Made by a program: the position numbers and the translations under genes
Notes under the pieces: generated by a model
What the model saw: only the letters and a program-made list of their open reading frames with translations
Databases searched by the model: none
Told to the model about the DNA's origin: nothing
Shown: positions 13,646 to 21,174 of the stretch, in pieces
Numbering within the stretch: position 1 is the first letter of the stretch
Layout of the letters: each line of letters begins with the position of its first letter
Assembly: GCA_964436865.1 (NCBI GenBank)
Contig: CAYTFK010000088.1
Span: 1 to 21,174 of the forward strand
Source of the DNA: JAXGPP01 sp964436865
GTDB taxonomy: Bacteria; Planctomycetota; Planctomycetia; Pirellulales; Thermoguttaceae
DNA: 21,174 nt
Reading direction: 5' to 3'

Positions 13646-15076
13646 TTACGCCACCCCGCCTTCTTCGATAACCTTGAAGCCCATCAAGTCGCCGAGCGTG
13701 CGAATCGGCTCCATGTAGTCGCCATAGAACACGGCTCGGTGCAAGAGCGTCATCACGTCGGCGTCGATCGCATCCTCGCCCCAGTTGAGGAACAGCCGCT
13801 TCGCGTCGCCGACACTCTGCGTGAACTGGGTGCGGCAGGCGAGCGGACTCTTGCTGGTCTCGATGATCTTGCCGGTGTTGATCAGCATCGTATCGAGATT
13901 CACCAGCTTGGCACAGGTGATCGGTTGGCCCACGCGATTCTCGACCTCCAGGGCCACTCCGCCGCGGCTGTCGGTCTGGGTTCGGATCGAGAACGGCAGC
14001 CGCTTGCCCTGCGGCCCGTCCATCCTGGTGGCCGAAGTGCAGTGGAAGTGGATCATGGCGTTCTTGGCGGTGTCGATCACCGGATCGCTGATGAACCCGG
14101 GCACGCGGAAGGCATAGGCGAAAAGCAGCATCGTCAGGGTCGAATCGATATCGCCTTCGCACGCGCCCACCATTCCCATGTCGTTGAGTTTGCTGAACGT
14201 CAGGCAGCCGCGCGGCGTGCCCATGCAATGCCGGCTGGTAATCGCCTGGGCGTTCTCGCGAATCATGAGATTCTTCACCCCCAGGAACATGCGGGCCGAG
14301 TCGATGATCTCCTCCCGGCTTGGCTCGACGATCTGCTGGGCCTGGCTGATCCAGTACTCCTCGGCCTCGGCTTCCGCCGCTTTGGGATCGACCGCCTGGT
14401 AGGCCTCGATGACCACTTCATTCGAGATCGGAATCAGTTCGGCGCCGAACCGTGCCTTTACCTCTTCTACCTTGCAGGCCGCGGGCGTGCCGTGGGGGCC
14501 GCCGACGGCGAGAATCTTGGTCCGCTTCATTCGCGCCGGGACGCGCATCAGCGCGGCAACCTTCTCCAGCTCGTTCCAGTCGCTCGAGGGCATGAGCACG
14601 ACCTTCTTGCCCTGTTTGTGCCACTGCGGAAAATACATCCACCCGTGGCCGCTGAACGGCTGCGAGAATAGGCCCGTGGGCAGTCCAACGTCGATCAGCT
14701 TGCTGAGCACCGGTGCGTCGCCGCCATGCCCGGAGAGATGGACGATCAACAGCGCGTCGGCTTGCGGCAGCTTCGCAGCGACCTCGTCCACGTTGGCTGG
14801 GGGCACAAGGTCGCCGCCGACGAACTGCACGTCGCCGAGCTTCTGCTGCAGGCCGGCAAAGTACTTCTCGAAGCGATCGATCTCCTCCGTCGGATGGGTC
14901 AGATAGGCATCGCCGGCGCGTCCGGCGTATACCTTGTAAATCTTGGCCGGGGCCGGCGCAGGCCAATCGGCCCCCTCTCCGGCAAACAGGCCGTCGCTCG
15001 CCAAATGGGTGGCCAGCAGGGCGCCCCCAGCCATCGCACTACCCAGAAACTGCCGACGATTGCAGCCGTTGCACAT
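13646..15076 (-). CDS. Tat-exported L-fucose/L-arabinose-isomerase-like protein
   Basis: A 476-residue protein starting at an ATG preceded by GGGAGAAGAGA. The N-terminus carries a twin-arginine signal, CNRRQFLGSAMAGGALLATH (residues 5-24). The rest resembles the FucI/AraA aldose-ketose isomerase fold: an N-terminal alpha/beta part (ADALLIVHLSGHGGDAP), then CEGDIDSTLTML and a C-terminal LHRAVFYGDYMEPI...LGDLMGFKVI. Three likely metal ligands are visible: E307, D331 (24 residues later, the same spacing as E337-D361 in E. coli FucI) and H446. The site therefore looks intact. Known isomerases of this fold are cytoplasmic, so export is unusual; a non-isomerase role is possible. It is the first gene of a three-gene run with ThuA and BNR proteins. 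Confidence 0.78.
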   Translation of the reverse strand: MCNGCNRRQFLGSAMAGGALLATHLASDGLFAGEGADWPAPAPAKIYKVYAGRAGDAYLTHPTEEIDRFEKYFAGLQQKLGDVQFVGGDLVPPANVDEVAAKLPQADALLIVHLSGHGGDAPVLSKLIDVGLPTGLFSQPFSGHGWMYFPQWHKQGKKVVLMPSSDWNELEKVAALMRVPARMKRTKILAVGGPHGTPAACKVEEVKARFGAELIPISNEVVIEAYQAVDPKAAEAEAEEYWISQAQQIVEPSREEIIDSARMFLGVKNLMIRENAQAITSRHCMGTPRGCLTFSKLNDMGMVGACEGDIDSTLTMLLFAYAFRVPGFISDPVIDTAKNAMIHFHCTSATRMDGPQGKRLPFSIRTQTDSRGGVALEVENRVGQPITCAKLVNLDTMLINTGKIIETSKSPLACRTQFTQSVGDAKRLFLNWGEDAIDADVMTLLHRAVFYGDYMEPIRTLGDLMGFKVIEEGGVA

Positions 15077-15356
15077 GATTCTCTTCTCCCGGTAGGGTTC
15101 GCCGCGTCAGAGGTCCCGCCACAACCGCTCGTGGTGCAGTCGTCCCGGCTCTGCCATGGCAAGTGAGACGCCCCAGAGCGCTGGCATCATATTCTGGCGC
15201 TGCCGGTGATCGCAATAGCCGGACGGGTTTTCGCCGTTGCGGCGGCGAGTGGCGCGTGCCGGCCGCTCTTTCGCCGTGTAAGCAGCCCAGAGTAGAATCC
15301 TTCCCAGGCGGGCGACTGCCGCCCCATCCCCCAGCTATCTTCTTGGAGACCTTCCC
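15077..15356. promoter_or_regulatory. divergent intergenic region, isomerase-like and CocE-like genes
   Basis: This 280-bp region lies between two divergent start codons and should hold promoters for both. On the plus strand TAGAAT (15293-15298) is a possible -10 box for the hydrolase gene, and GGAG (15345-15348) is its ribosome binding site. No clear -35 or repeat was seen, and no convincing gene lies here. Confidence 0.35.
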
Positions 15357-17279
15357 GTGAACCGAGGCCTGCGGCTGATCTTGGTGGTACTGGCTATCGC
15401 CTGGGGCGACGCCGGACGTGCCGAACCGATCACACACGCCAGCCCCGAACAGTTGGCCGCCTGGCTTCGCGAGTATCCCGAGGCCGACGCCGATCGCGAC
15501 GGCCGCCTCACTGTCGAGGAAGCGGAGACTTACCGGCAGGAATTGGAGGCCGAGAATGCCCGGACGGCGCGTCCCGATTACCCGCATGAATTCACATTCG
15601 CCACGATGTCCGATGGAGTGCGGATTGCGCTGGCGGTGGCGTACCCCGCGGAATTCGATCGTGGCGACCGCACGCGCAAATGGCCGGCGATCTTCTCGAT
15701 CTGCGGGTATCCCAGCGCGACGGTTCCTCTCGACCCGGCACGATTCGGCGGCCGTTACGTGACGGTGAACGCTTCGCTTCGCGGCACCGGCGCGTCGGGC
15801 GGGGCCATCGGTCCCTGGCTGCCGCGCTCGTGGCAAGACGGCTATGAAATCATCGAGAACTGGATCGCCGGGCAGCCGTGGGCCAACGGCCGCGTGGGAA
15901 TCATCGGCCATTCGTGGCCGGGGCTGATGGGCTTTCTGACCGCAAGCACCAATCCGCCGTCGCTCAAGGCGGTGTGCGTCAGCGGGCTGATCGATGACTT
16001 CTATCGCGGAATCGCCTTTCCCGGCGGCATCCGCAATTCCGGTTTCCCGGTCGAGTGGCTGAGCAATTTCTACCGCCCGGACGGCGTGTTTGGCTCCGAC
16101 GCCGCAGCCCGCCTCGCCCGCGGCATGGACGAAGCAATGTTTCGCGAGATCATCGCGGCGCGCCCCGCTCGCGATTTGGCGCATGACATGCTCTGGCTGT
16201 CGCTTCACGAGCGGTTCGACACTGCGGCGGTCCGCGAGCAGTCGCTGGCATCGCACGCGGCGACGATCCGCGCCCCGATCCTGATCGGCCACACGTGGCA
16301 GGACGAGCAGACGGGACCGACTGGCTGGCAACTCTGGAAGCGAATTGCCCCCGGAGTTCCCAAGCGGCTTTGCCTCTCCAACGGCCACCATGGCGCGATG
16401 CCCCTCAAGCACGAGGATGCGATTGCCTGGTTCGATCGCTGGCTGCTCGACGAAAGGGAGGCGTCTTTGCCTGAGGACGAGAAACGGGTGGCGTGTTACT
16501 TCGAGACACGCACGCCGGGCAACCAGCCGCAATCCTTCGGCCCGCCGCTCTTGGCCAGCGAGTTCCCGTTGCCCGACACGCGATGGACCCGCCTCTACCT
16601 CCGCTCCGGCAATCGTCTCGATTCGGCGCCGCCTTCGGCCGGCGAATCGCCCGACATGTATCAGGTGGGAGCGGGAGATGCGCCGAGAGGGAACGAGCGG
16701 GTGCACTACCTGCTTGAGTTCAACGAGACGACGGTCATCTGCGGGCCGATTGCGGTCGACTTGTGGGCCGAATTGTCGACGATCGACACCGATTTCTTCG
16801 TGCTTCTGGCGGACCTGGCTCCCGGCGGCAAGGTGTTTGGTCTGCAGCGCGGTCTGTTGCGGGCGTCGCATCGCAAACTCGATGAGAGCCGGTCGGAGTT
16901 CGTCGATACCGACGGCGGCCGCCGTTTGCTGGTGCGTCCATTCCATCCGCACGACCAGGCGGAACCGGTGCCGCCTCGCACGCCCGTCGAGTACCACATC
17001 GAGATCCCGGCCGTGGGACACGTGTTCCGCCCCGGCCACCGGCTGGCGCTGGTGATCTGCCGCCCGCCCCACGGCGATCCGATCGGCATCACCCGCCACG
17101 GCGGGCCAAGCTACCAGTACGACTCGGCCCCGCCGGAAGGGACGGTGACGGTCCGGCACGACGCCGAATACGCGTCGAGCGTGCTTTTGCCGGTCATTCC
17201 GCGACAGGTATCTCCGTCGGCAGCCGTGCCGCTGGAGGAGCAGGCGGGAATTCAGCCGATCATTCAGGTTGCGAATTGA
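15357..17279 (+). CDS. secreted CocE/NonD-family serine hydrolase with N-terminal EF-hand loop
   Basis: A 640-residue protein starting at a GTG with GGAG 8 nt upstream and a signal peptide (MNRGLRLILVVLAIAWGDAGRA). Residues 44-55 (DADRDGRLTVEE) are a canonical EF-hand calcium loop. Residues about 80-370 form an X-Pro dipeptidyl-peptidase S15/CocE alpha/beta-hydrolase domain. Its Ser is S186 in GHSWPG, its acid D316 in HTWQDEQTG and its His H344 in NGHHGAM. The 28-residue Asp-to-His spacing matches D259-H287 of Rhodococcus cocaine esterase. Residues about 390-620 form the PepX_C jelly-roll domain (FRPGHRLALVI). It should hydrolyse esters or amides outside the cytoplasm; the natural substrate is unknown. 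Its last 20 bp overlap the end of the convergent kinase gene. Confidence 0.92.
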   Translation: MNRGLRLILVVLAIAWGDAGRAEPITHASPEQLAAWLREYPEADADRDGRLTVEEAETYRQELEAENARTARPDYPHEFTFATMSDGVRIALAVAYPAEFDRGDRTRKWPAIFSICGYPSATVPLDPARFGGRYVTVNASLRGTGASGGAIGPWLPRSWQDGYEIIENWIAGQPWANGRVGIIGHSWPGLMGFLTASTNPPSLKAVCVSGLIDDFYRGIAFPGGIRNSGFPVEWLSNFYRPDGVFGSDAAARLARGMDEAMFREIIAARPARDLAHDMLWLSLHERFDTAAVREQSLASHAATIRAPILIGHTWQDEQTGPTGWQLWKRIAPGVPKRLCLSNGHHGAMPLKHEDAIAWFDRWLLDEREASLPEDEKRVACYFETRTPGNQPQSFGPPLLASEFPLPDTRWTRLYLRSGNRLDSAPPSAGESPDMYQVGAGDAPRGNERVHYLLEFNETTVICGPIAVDLWAELSTIDTDFFVLLADLAPGGKVFGLQRGLLRASHRKLDESRSEFVDTDGGRRLLVRPFHPHDQAEPVPPRTPVEYHIEIPAVGHVFRPGHRLALVICRPPHGDPIGITRHGGPSYQYDSAPPEGTVTVRHDAEYASSVLLPVIPRQVSPSAAVPLEEQAGIQPIIQVAN

Positions 17280-19266
17280 GAATGCTCGGAATCAGCACAT
17301 CGGCGGGCGTGTCTTTCGACAGGTAGGCCACCGCGCCCGCCTCGCGCATCGCACGCGCCATGTCTTCCTCCTGGTGCATCGAGAGCCCGATTACGCGCAT
17401 GCCCGGCCGCTCGGCCAGCAGGCGGCGCGTGGCCTCGATGCCGTTCAGCCGCGGCATGCAGACGTCGATCACCACAACGTCGGGCTGAAGCTGCCGGGCC
17501 ATTTCAACGGCTTCCACGCCGTCGCGGGCCTCTCCGACCAGTTCGATTTCCGGCTGCTCGCGCAGCAAATCGGCCAATCCCTTGCGAACGATGGGGTGGT
17601 CGTCGGCGACGAGAACTCGCCGCCGCGATGCCGCTGGGGACGCCGGCTCCGTGAGGCCGGTGCCCGTGGACGGCAGCGGTGAAAGGGCCGGTTCGATCGC
17701 CTCGATCATCGGTTGCTCGTCGGGCACTTCCATCACCACGCGAGTTCCCTTGCCCGAGGCGCTTGACACCTCCAGTCGCCCGCCAAGGAGTTTGAGCCGC
17801 TCCTCGATGCTGAACAGACCGAAGCCGCCGGCCAACGGTCGGCGGCGATGTTCGCCGGTGGCCTTGAAGCCGCTCCCATCGTCGGCCACCTCGATGCGGA
17901 TCGTGCGGTTGTCGACGAACTGGCTGCGAACAAAGGCTCGATCCACGCGGGCGTGCTTCACCACGTTGAACAACAGTTCCCGCACGGCCTGGAACAGGAA
18001 CACGCGGAGCCCTTCGTCGGCAGGCTCCGCCCGCGGGTCGGCGCAGACCTCGACGGCAAGGTGATGCTTCTGGCCCATTTGCCGCGCAAGCCACTCCAGC
18101 CCACCCCTCAGGCCCGCGTCGTACAGGATCGGCGGGCTCAACTCGACCGTCAGCGATCGCGACTCCGCAATCGACTCATCGAGCAGCCGATCCACGTCCT
18201 TGACGAATCTCGCCAGACGCTCGTCCGACAGCCGGCGGCCCAGCAGGCCCAGCTTCATCCGCGCGCCGACGAGGAGTTGCTGCAGATGGTCGTGCAGAAT
18301 CTGGGCCAGGCGCCGGCGCTGTCGTTGCTCAGCCCGGGTGAGTTCCAGGGCCAGCATTCGCAACTGGGCCGCCTTCTGCTCCGCTTCCGCCGCGCGCTGG
18401 CTGACCCGTTCCTCGAGCGTCTCGTTGAGCGCTTTGAGTCCCGCCTCGGCCAGCTTCTGGTCGTGGATGTCGGCGCAGGTGCAGAACCAGCGAGTGACGC
18501 GGCCGGCCGCATCGCGAATCGGCCGGCCCTGGGTCTTGAACCAGTGATATTCTCCATCGTGCCGACGGATGCGGTACTCCTGACAGTACTCGCCCCGGCC
18601 CTCCACCGCTGTCCGCCAAGCATCGATCGTCCGCTGGCGGTCGTCGGGATGCAGCACCGCGCTCCAGCCGTCGCCCAGTTGCTCATGCGCCGCGACGCCC
18701 GTGTAATCTTCCCACTGTCGGCTGACGAAGTCGCAATAACCGTCGGGGCGGCAGGTCCACACCAGCACCGGCAGCGAGTCCACCATCTGCCGGTGACAAA
18801 GCTCCGATTCCTGCAATGCCCGTTCGGCCGCGCGCTGGTGGGTGACCTCCTCGGCGGCCACATTGACGCCGATCACGCGCCCTTCTGCGTCCCGCAACGG
18901 CAGCCACTGCTCGATCCACGTGCGCAGCACTCCGGGTTGGCTTTTCGTCGTGCCGCTGACCTCGACATCCAGCACCGGTTCGCCAGTGGCGAGGATCTGT
19001 TTCAGAATCGCCTCAGCCTGCGGCGCCAGATCGGGCACGACCTCGCGCGGCGTCCGCCCCAGGTGCTCGGCCGCGGGAACGCCGTTGATTTCGGCCATGC
19101 GGCGGTTGACCCGCACGAATCGCAGGTTGGCGTCGAACACGCACAATGCCACATGCGCCGAGTCGTAAATGATCTCGATCTGATCCAGGTCGCGCCACGG
19201 TCCACCTTCGCCAAGATCCGTCTTGCCGCGGCCGGAACCGGCCGTCAATTCGTCCTGTATCTCCAT
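17260..19266 (-). CDS. PAS-PAS hybrid histidine kinase with C-terminal receiver domain
   Basis: A 668-residue soluble hybrid kinase. The ATG at 19266, with GAGGGG just upstream, is preferred to the GTG at 19296. Two PAS domains lie at about residues 28-155 (IIYDSAHVALCVFDANLRFVR) and 165-285 (HPDDRQRTIDAW). A coiled coil at about 285-320 follows. The HisKA_3 helix carries H325 in ILHDHLQQL. The HATPase domain has ELLFNVVKHAR, DDGSGF and GFGLFSIEERL. A linker with Pro/Ser leads to a receiver domain at about 555-668, with the acidic pair in ADDHPIVRKG, phospho-acceptor D601 in VIDVCMP and a Lys in LSKD. The receiver is of the NarL kind but has no helix-turn-helix after it, so output must pass to another protein. 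Confidence 0.92.
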   Translation of the reverse strand: MEIQDELTAGSGRGKTDLGEGGPWRDLDQIEIIYDSAHVALCVFDANLRFVRVNRRMAEINGVPAAEHLGRTPREVVPDLAPQAEAILKQILATGEPVLDVEVSGTTKSQPGVLRTWIEQWLPLRDAEGRVIGVNVAAEEVTHQRAAERALQESELCHRQMVDSLPVLVWTCRPDGYCDFVSRQWEDYTGVAAHEQLGDGWSAVLHPDDRQRTIDAWRTAVEGRGEYCQEYRIRRHDGEYHWFKTQGRPIRDAAGRVTRWFCTCADIHDQKLAEAGLKALNETLEERVSQRAAEAEQKAAQLRMLALELTRAEQRQRRRLAQILHDHLQQLLVGARMKLGLLGRRLSDERLARFVKDVDRLLDESIAESRSLTVELSPPILYDAGLRGGLEWLARQMGQKHHLAVEVCADPRAEPADEGLRVFLFQAVRELLFNVVKHARVDRAFVRSQFVDNRTIRIEVADDGSGFKATGEHRRRPLAGGFGLFSIEERLKLLGGRLEVSSASGKGTRVVMEVPDEQPMIEAIEPALSPLPSTGTGLTEPASPAASRRRVLVADDHPIVRKGLADLLREQPEIELVGEARDGVEAVEMARQLQPDVVVIDVCMPRLNGIEATRRLLAERPGMRVIGLSMHQEEDMARAMREAGAVAYLSKDTPADVLIPSILNSQPE

Positions 19267-19503
19267 GGACCCCTCAATTTTGCTTCGATCGGCCACAAGA
19301 TCGGATGGCCGATGGCTCAGGTTACGTCGATCGAGTGCCCCGCGCTATCGGGAAAAGCCTGAGCTGCACGGAGGGCTGGCCCCGCCACAGAGTTGCGACC
19401 GCATCGCGACCGGTTCCGCTGCACCTGTCACTCCAACGAACATTGCCGCCGCGACTGCTGGTTTCGATCGCGTTTCCTGCTGGGGAGGAGGTTCGTGGAC
19501 CGG
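19267..19503. other. intergenic region with no recognised element
   Basis: This 237-bp gap separates two minus-strand genes. The plus-strand frames crossing it are short, Arg-rich and have no ribosome binding site. I see no promoter, hairpin or repeat that I would defend. Confidence 0.4.
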
Positions 19504-20247
19504 CTATTCCCACTGCATCGTCTCAAGGTACTGCCGCAATTGCCCCGCGTTGCGGAACTTGCGCAGGATCAACGACCGCTTCAATCCGCAGACGATCGCC
19601 TTCACTTCCGCCGGATGCCTGGCGTAGTGCCGGGGCCCGCCAATGGCGTTGTAGAAGAGATAGACGAGATTGAAGACGTCTTCATGAATGTTCTCCGGGC
19701 TGACCGGCCCCCAGTGAAACATGTCGACCAGCTTGAGGTCGAACGACAGGCCGTAGCGGCGGATGATGATGTTGTCTTCGTGCAGGTCGCCGTGGTACTC
19801 GTGCAGGTTGTGTACGCATTCGATGCCCGCGGCCAGCGCGTGGAGCAGATGCAGCCCCTGAAAAACGCTGATCCGCCGGCCGGGTTGCCGCTTGAGAAAC
19901 GACGAGAGCAACTCTCCTTCGACGTACTCCGACACCAGCAGCCGCACCGGCAGACCGCCGTAGTTGACCGTCTCCTGCGTATGGTACTGGATCAGGATGT
20001 GGCAGTGGCGCAGCTTGTGGAGCTTCCGCGCATAAAAGTTGATGATCCGGTTGCGCGGATTGCGCTGGGGGAAAAATATCTTTCCGGCCCGCTCGATCCC
20101 CGTGGCCGTCTCGCGCAGCATGTACACTTCGCCCTCCCAGCCGCGGCCGAGTTGGGCGACCACTTCGTACTTGTCGGCGAGAATCGTGCCCGCCGCGAAG
20201 CCGAAACGTTTGATGCGGGGCGAGGTGGATTTTCGCTTGGCCGCCAT
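19504..20247 (-). CDS. divergent eukaryotic-type protein-kinase-fold protein
   Basis: A 247-residue single-domain protein with no membrane segment. It has a glycine-rich loop (LGRGWEGEVY, G34, G36, G39) and a candidate ATP Lys, K56 (RAGKIFFP). Its catalytic loop is HGDLHEDNI (D154, N159), which resembles aminoglycoside-phosphotransferase and small-molecule kinases more than the HRDLKxxN of Ser/Thr kinases. The Mg-binding DFG is DMF (D175-M176-F177) followed by HWG. All residues needed for phosphotransfer are therefore present but in an atypical form, and the C-lobe is short. The start at 20247 has no strong ribosome binding site. It is followed by no sensor domain, so it may be a stand-alone cytoplasmic kinase of protein or small molecule. 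It lies 96 bp after the CPBP protease gene on the same strand. Confidence 0.8.
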   Translation of the reverse strand: MAAKRKSTSPRIKRFGFAAGTILADKYEVVAQLGRGWEGEVYMLRETATGIERAGKIFFPQRNPRNRIINFYARKLHKLRHCHILIQYHTQETVNYGGLPVRLLVSEYVEGELLSSFLKRQPGRRISVFQGLHLLHALAAGIECVHNLHEYHGDLHEDNIIIRRYGLSFDLKLVDMFHWGPVSPENIHEDVFNLVYLFYNAIGGPRHYARHPAEVKAIVCGLKRSLILRKFRNAGQLRQYLETMQWE

Positions 20248-20343
20248 CGCTCAGTGATGTCTGTTGGAAAAAAGTGGCATGCTGCGACGATTCCTGGCTT
20301 CGGCCCCGCCTTGCCTGTCGCCGGACCGGTTCCAGGGCGATCT

Positions 20344-20973
20344 TCACTGCTCGACGGGGCTCAGGCGGCGCCCGCGGATCTTCGCCAGATATACCAGTGC
20401 CACGAAATCATACATCGCGTGCGCGATGATGGGAACCGTGAGCGTGCCGGTCGCCAGCCAGAGGCCCCCCAGATAAAACCCGATCAATCCGGCCAATAGC
20501 CCGTACGCCGGGGTGATCAGATGTGCGGCGCCAAACACTATGCTGCTCGCGGCCAGCCCGACCCAGACGCCCCGTGCGGGGCCAACCGCCCCGGCAATCG
20601 ACTGGAGCACGACGCCGCGGAATAGCAATTCTTCTCCCACCCCGGCCAGCAGGGCGATCACCGCCAGTTCAAGCAACCGGCAGTCGCGGAAAAGGGGCAC
20701 CAGGTACTCGTCGGTCAGTTGCCGCAGTCGCGCCAGCGGTCGCCATTGCGACCAAAGAAAGACCGCCAGGACGCCCACCAGCGGTACCGCCCCCGCCATT
20801 CCCCACGCCAGTGCCGCCGGGCTCCAGACAATCTGCGAGCCCAGCGGAATCTCTGCCCACCATGCCAATATCGCGGCCAGTAGCCCCATCCCGCCTTCGA
20901 AGACCACCGCCGCACCCACCAACGCCTGGGGCGAGGGTATCTCCCGCGGCCCACTCGACCGTCCATCGCTCAT
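20344..20973 (-). CDS. CPBP-family intramembrane metalloprotease
   Basis: A 209-residue membrane protein starting at an ATG with GGAG 6 nt upstream. Hydrophobic segments occur at about residues 18-40, 52-74, 100-112, 132-150, 155-175 and 178-195. The family motifs are present: EExxxR (E114-E115-L-L-F-R119), the FGAAH segment with H151, and HAMYD (H185 and D189) in the last helix. These are the metal and catalytic residues of the Rce1/Abi (CPBP) family, which cleaves CAAX-like or other peptides within the membrane. Bacterial members are linked to bacteriocin self-immunity and protein processing, but the substrate here is unknown. It is the first of a possible two-gene unit with the kinase-fold gene. 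Confidence 0.92.
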   Translation of the reverse strand: MSDGRSSGPREIPSPQALVGAAVVFEGGMGLLAAILAWWAEIPLGSQIVWSPAALAWGMAGAVPLVGVLAVFLWSQWRPLARLRQLTDEYLVPLFRDCRLLELAVIALLAGVGEELLFRGVVLQSIAGAVGPARGVWVGLAASSIVFGAAHLITPAYGLLAGLIGFYLGGLWLATGTLTVPIIAHAMYDFVALVYLAKIRGRRLSPVEQ

Positions 20974-21174
20974 CGCTCGCTCCGCCTTGTCCGGGAAGAG
21001 TACCCGCTAGAGCCTACCTGCGCCCCGCCGGACCCGTCCAGCGGGTCGCGCCGTACGGCACGCCAACCATGCTGTGCGGGCAGCAATCGACGTGCTACAA
21101 TAGGCGTACCGTCCGGGTGGGCCGGGCCTCCGGCCAAGCCTCCCCCGACCGTCGCTTTCGCATCCTGTCATGGA
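20974..21174 (+). promoter_or_regulatory. right-edge intergenic region with candidate promoter
   Basis: No complete gene is present. TACAAT at 21096-21101, preceded by GTGC, is a plausible -10 box on the plus strand. An ATG at 21170-21172, without a ribosome binding site, may be the start of the next gene, but the window ends there. Confidence 0.3.

Noticed and set aside
15039..17159. 706-codon open frame on the minus strand opposite the CocE-like gene
   Set aside because: The product is Arg/His/Gly-rich with no domain, has no ribosome binding site, and lies entirely antisense to a gene with a clear catalytic triad. Long antisense frames are expected in high-GC DNA.
17848..19362. 504-codon plus-strand frame over the hybrid kinase gene
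   Set aside because: It is a shadow of the kinase gene, with His/Arg/Leu-rich composition and no motif.
1..21174. CRISPR arrays, tRNA or rRNA genes, insertion sequences, phage or defence genes
   Set aside because: No regularly spaced repeats, cloverleaf sequence, transposase or integrase motif, or known defence protein was found on reading both strands.

Overview
The window is high-GC bacterial DNA that looks like a member of the Planctomycetota, most likely near the Pirellulales. This is an inference from gene content, not from a marker gene. The content includes secreted DUF1680/GH127-type glycosidases, Tat-exported Gfo/Idh/MocA and sugar-isomerase-like proteins, a ThuA-domain protein, a BNR-type propeller protein, a divergent Ser/Thr-kinase-like protein, and PAS-rich HisKA_3 histidine kinases. 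No rRNA, tRNA, CRISPR array, insertion sequence or phage gene was seen. I annotate 15 protein genes; one is cut by the left edge.

Layout. Bases 1-237 hold the C-terminal end of a LysE-like exporter. Bases 309-4651 are a two-gene unit of secreted GH127-family proteins separated by 26 bp, the second with a C-terminal discoidin-like module. A small secreted Tyr/Pro-rich protein follows (4752-5489). It converges, with only 10 bp between, on a minus-strand sigma-70 gene (5500-6438). The sigma gene is divergent from a MerR/CarH-like regulator (6780-7652) across a 341-bp AT-richer regulatory region. A Tat-exported Gfo/Idh/MocA protein (7793-8995) follows. On the minus strand come a GAF/PAS histidine kinase (9056-11068) and a run of three exported proteins transcribed in the order isomerase-like, ThuA, BNR (15076 down to 11303). 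A secreted CocE-type serine hydrolase with an EF-hand loop (15357-17279) overlaps tail to tail with a PAS kinase-receiver hybrid (17260-19266). The right end holds a kinase-fold protein (19504-20247), a CPBP membrane protease (20344-20973) and a short promoter-like stretch.

How they may work together. The secreted enzymes suggest breakdown of plant- or algal-type glycans (arabinose-, fucose-, rhamnose- or uronate-containing; substrate not determined), with esterase and oxidoreductase accessory functions. The two histidine kinases have no adjacent response regulator with a DNA-binding domain.

The best candidate for an undescribed system is 5500-7652. It pairs a sigma-70 factor that lacks region 3 with a divergent regulator that keeps the CarH/LitR architecture but has lost all the histidines known to hold or sense cobalamin. 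The intergenic region carries three exact copies of AAAACGTTCA. One lies just upstream of a candidate -10 box of the sigma gene, one sits in a perfect 7-bp inverted repeat, and one lies on the predicted transcription start of the regulator gene.
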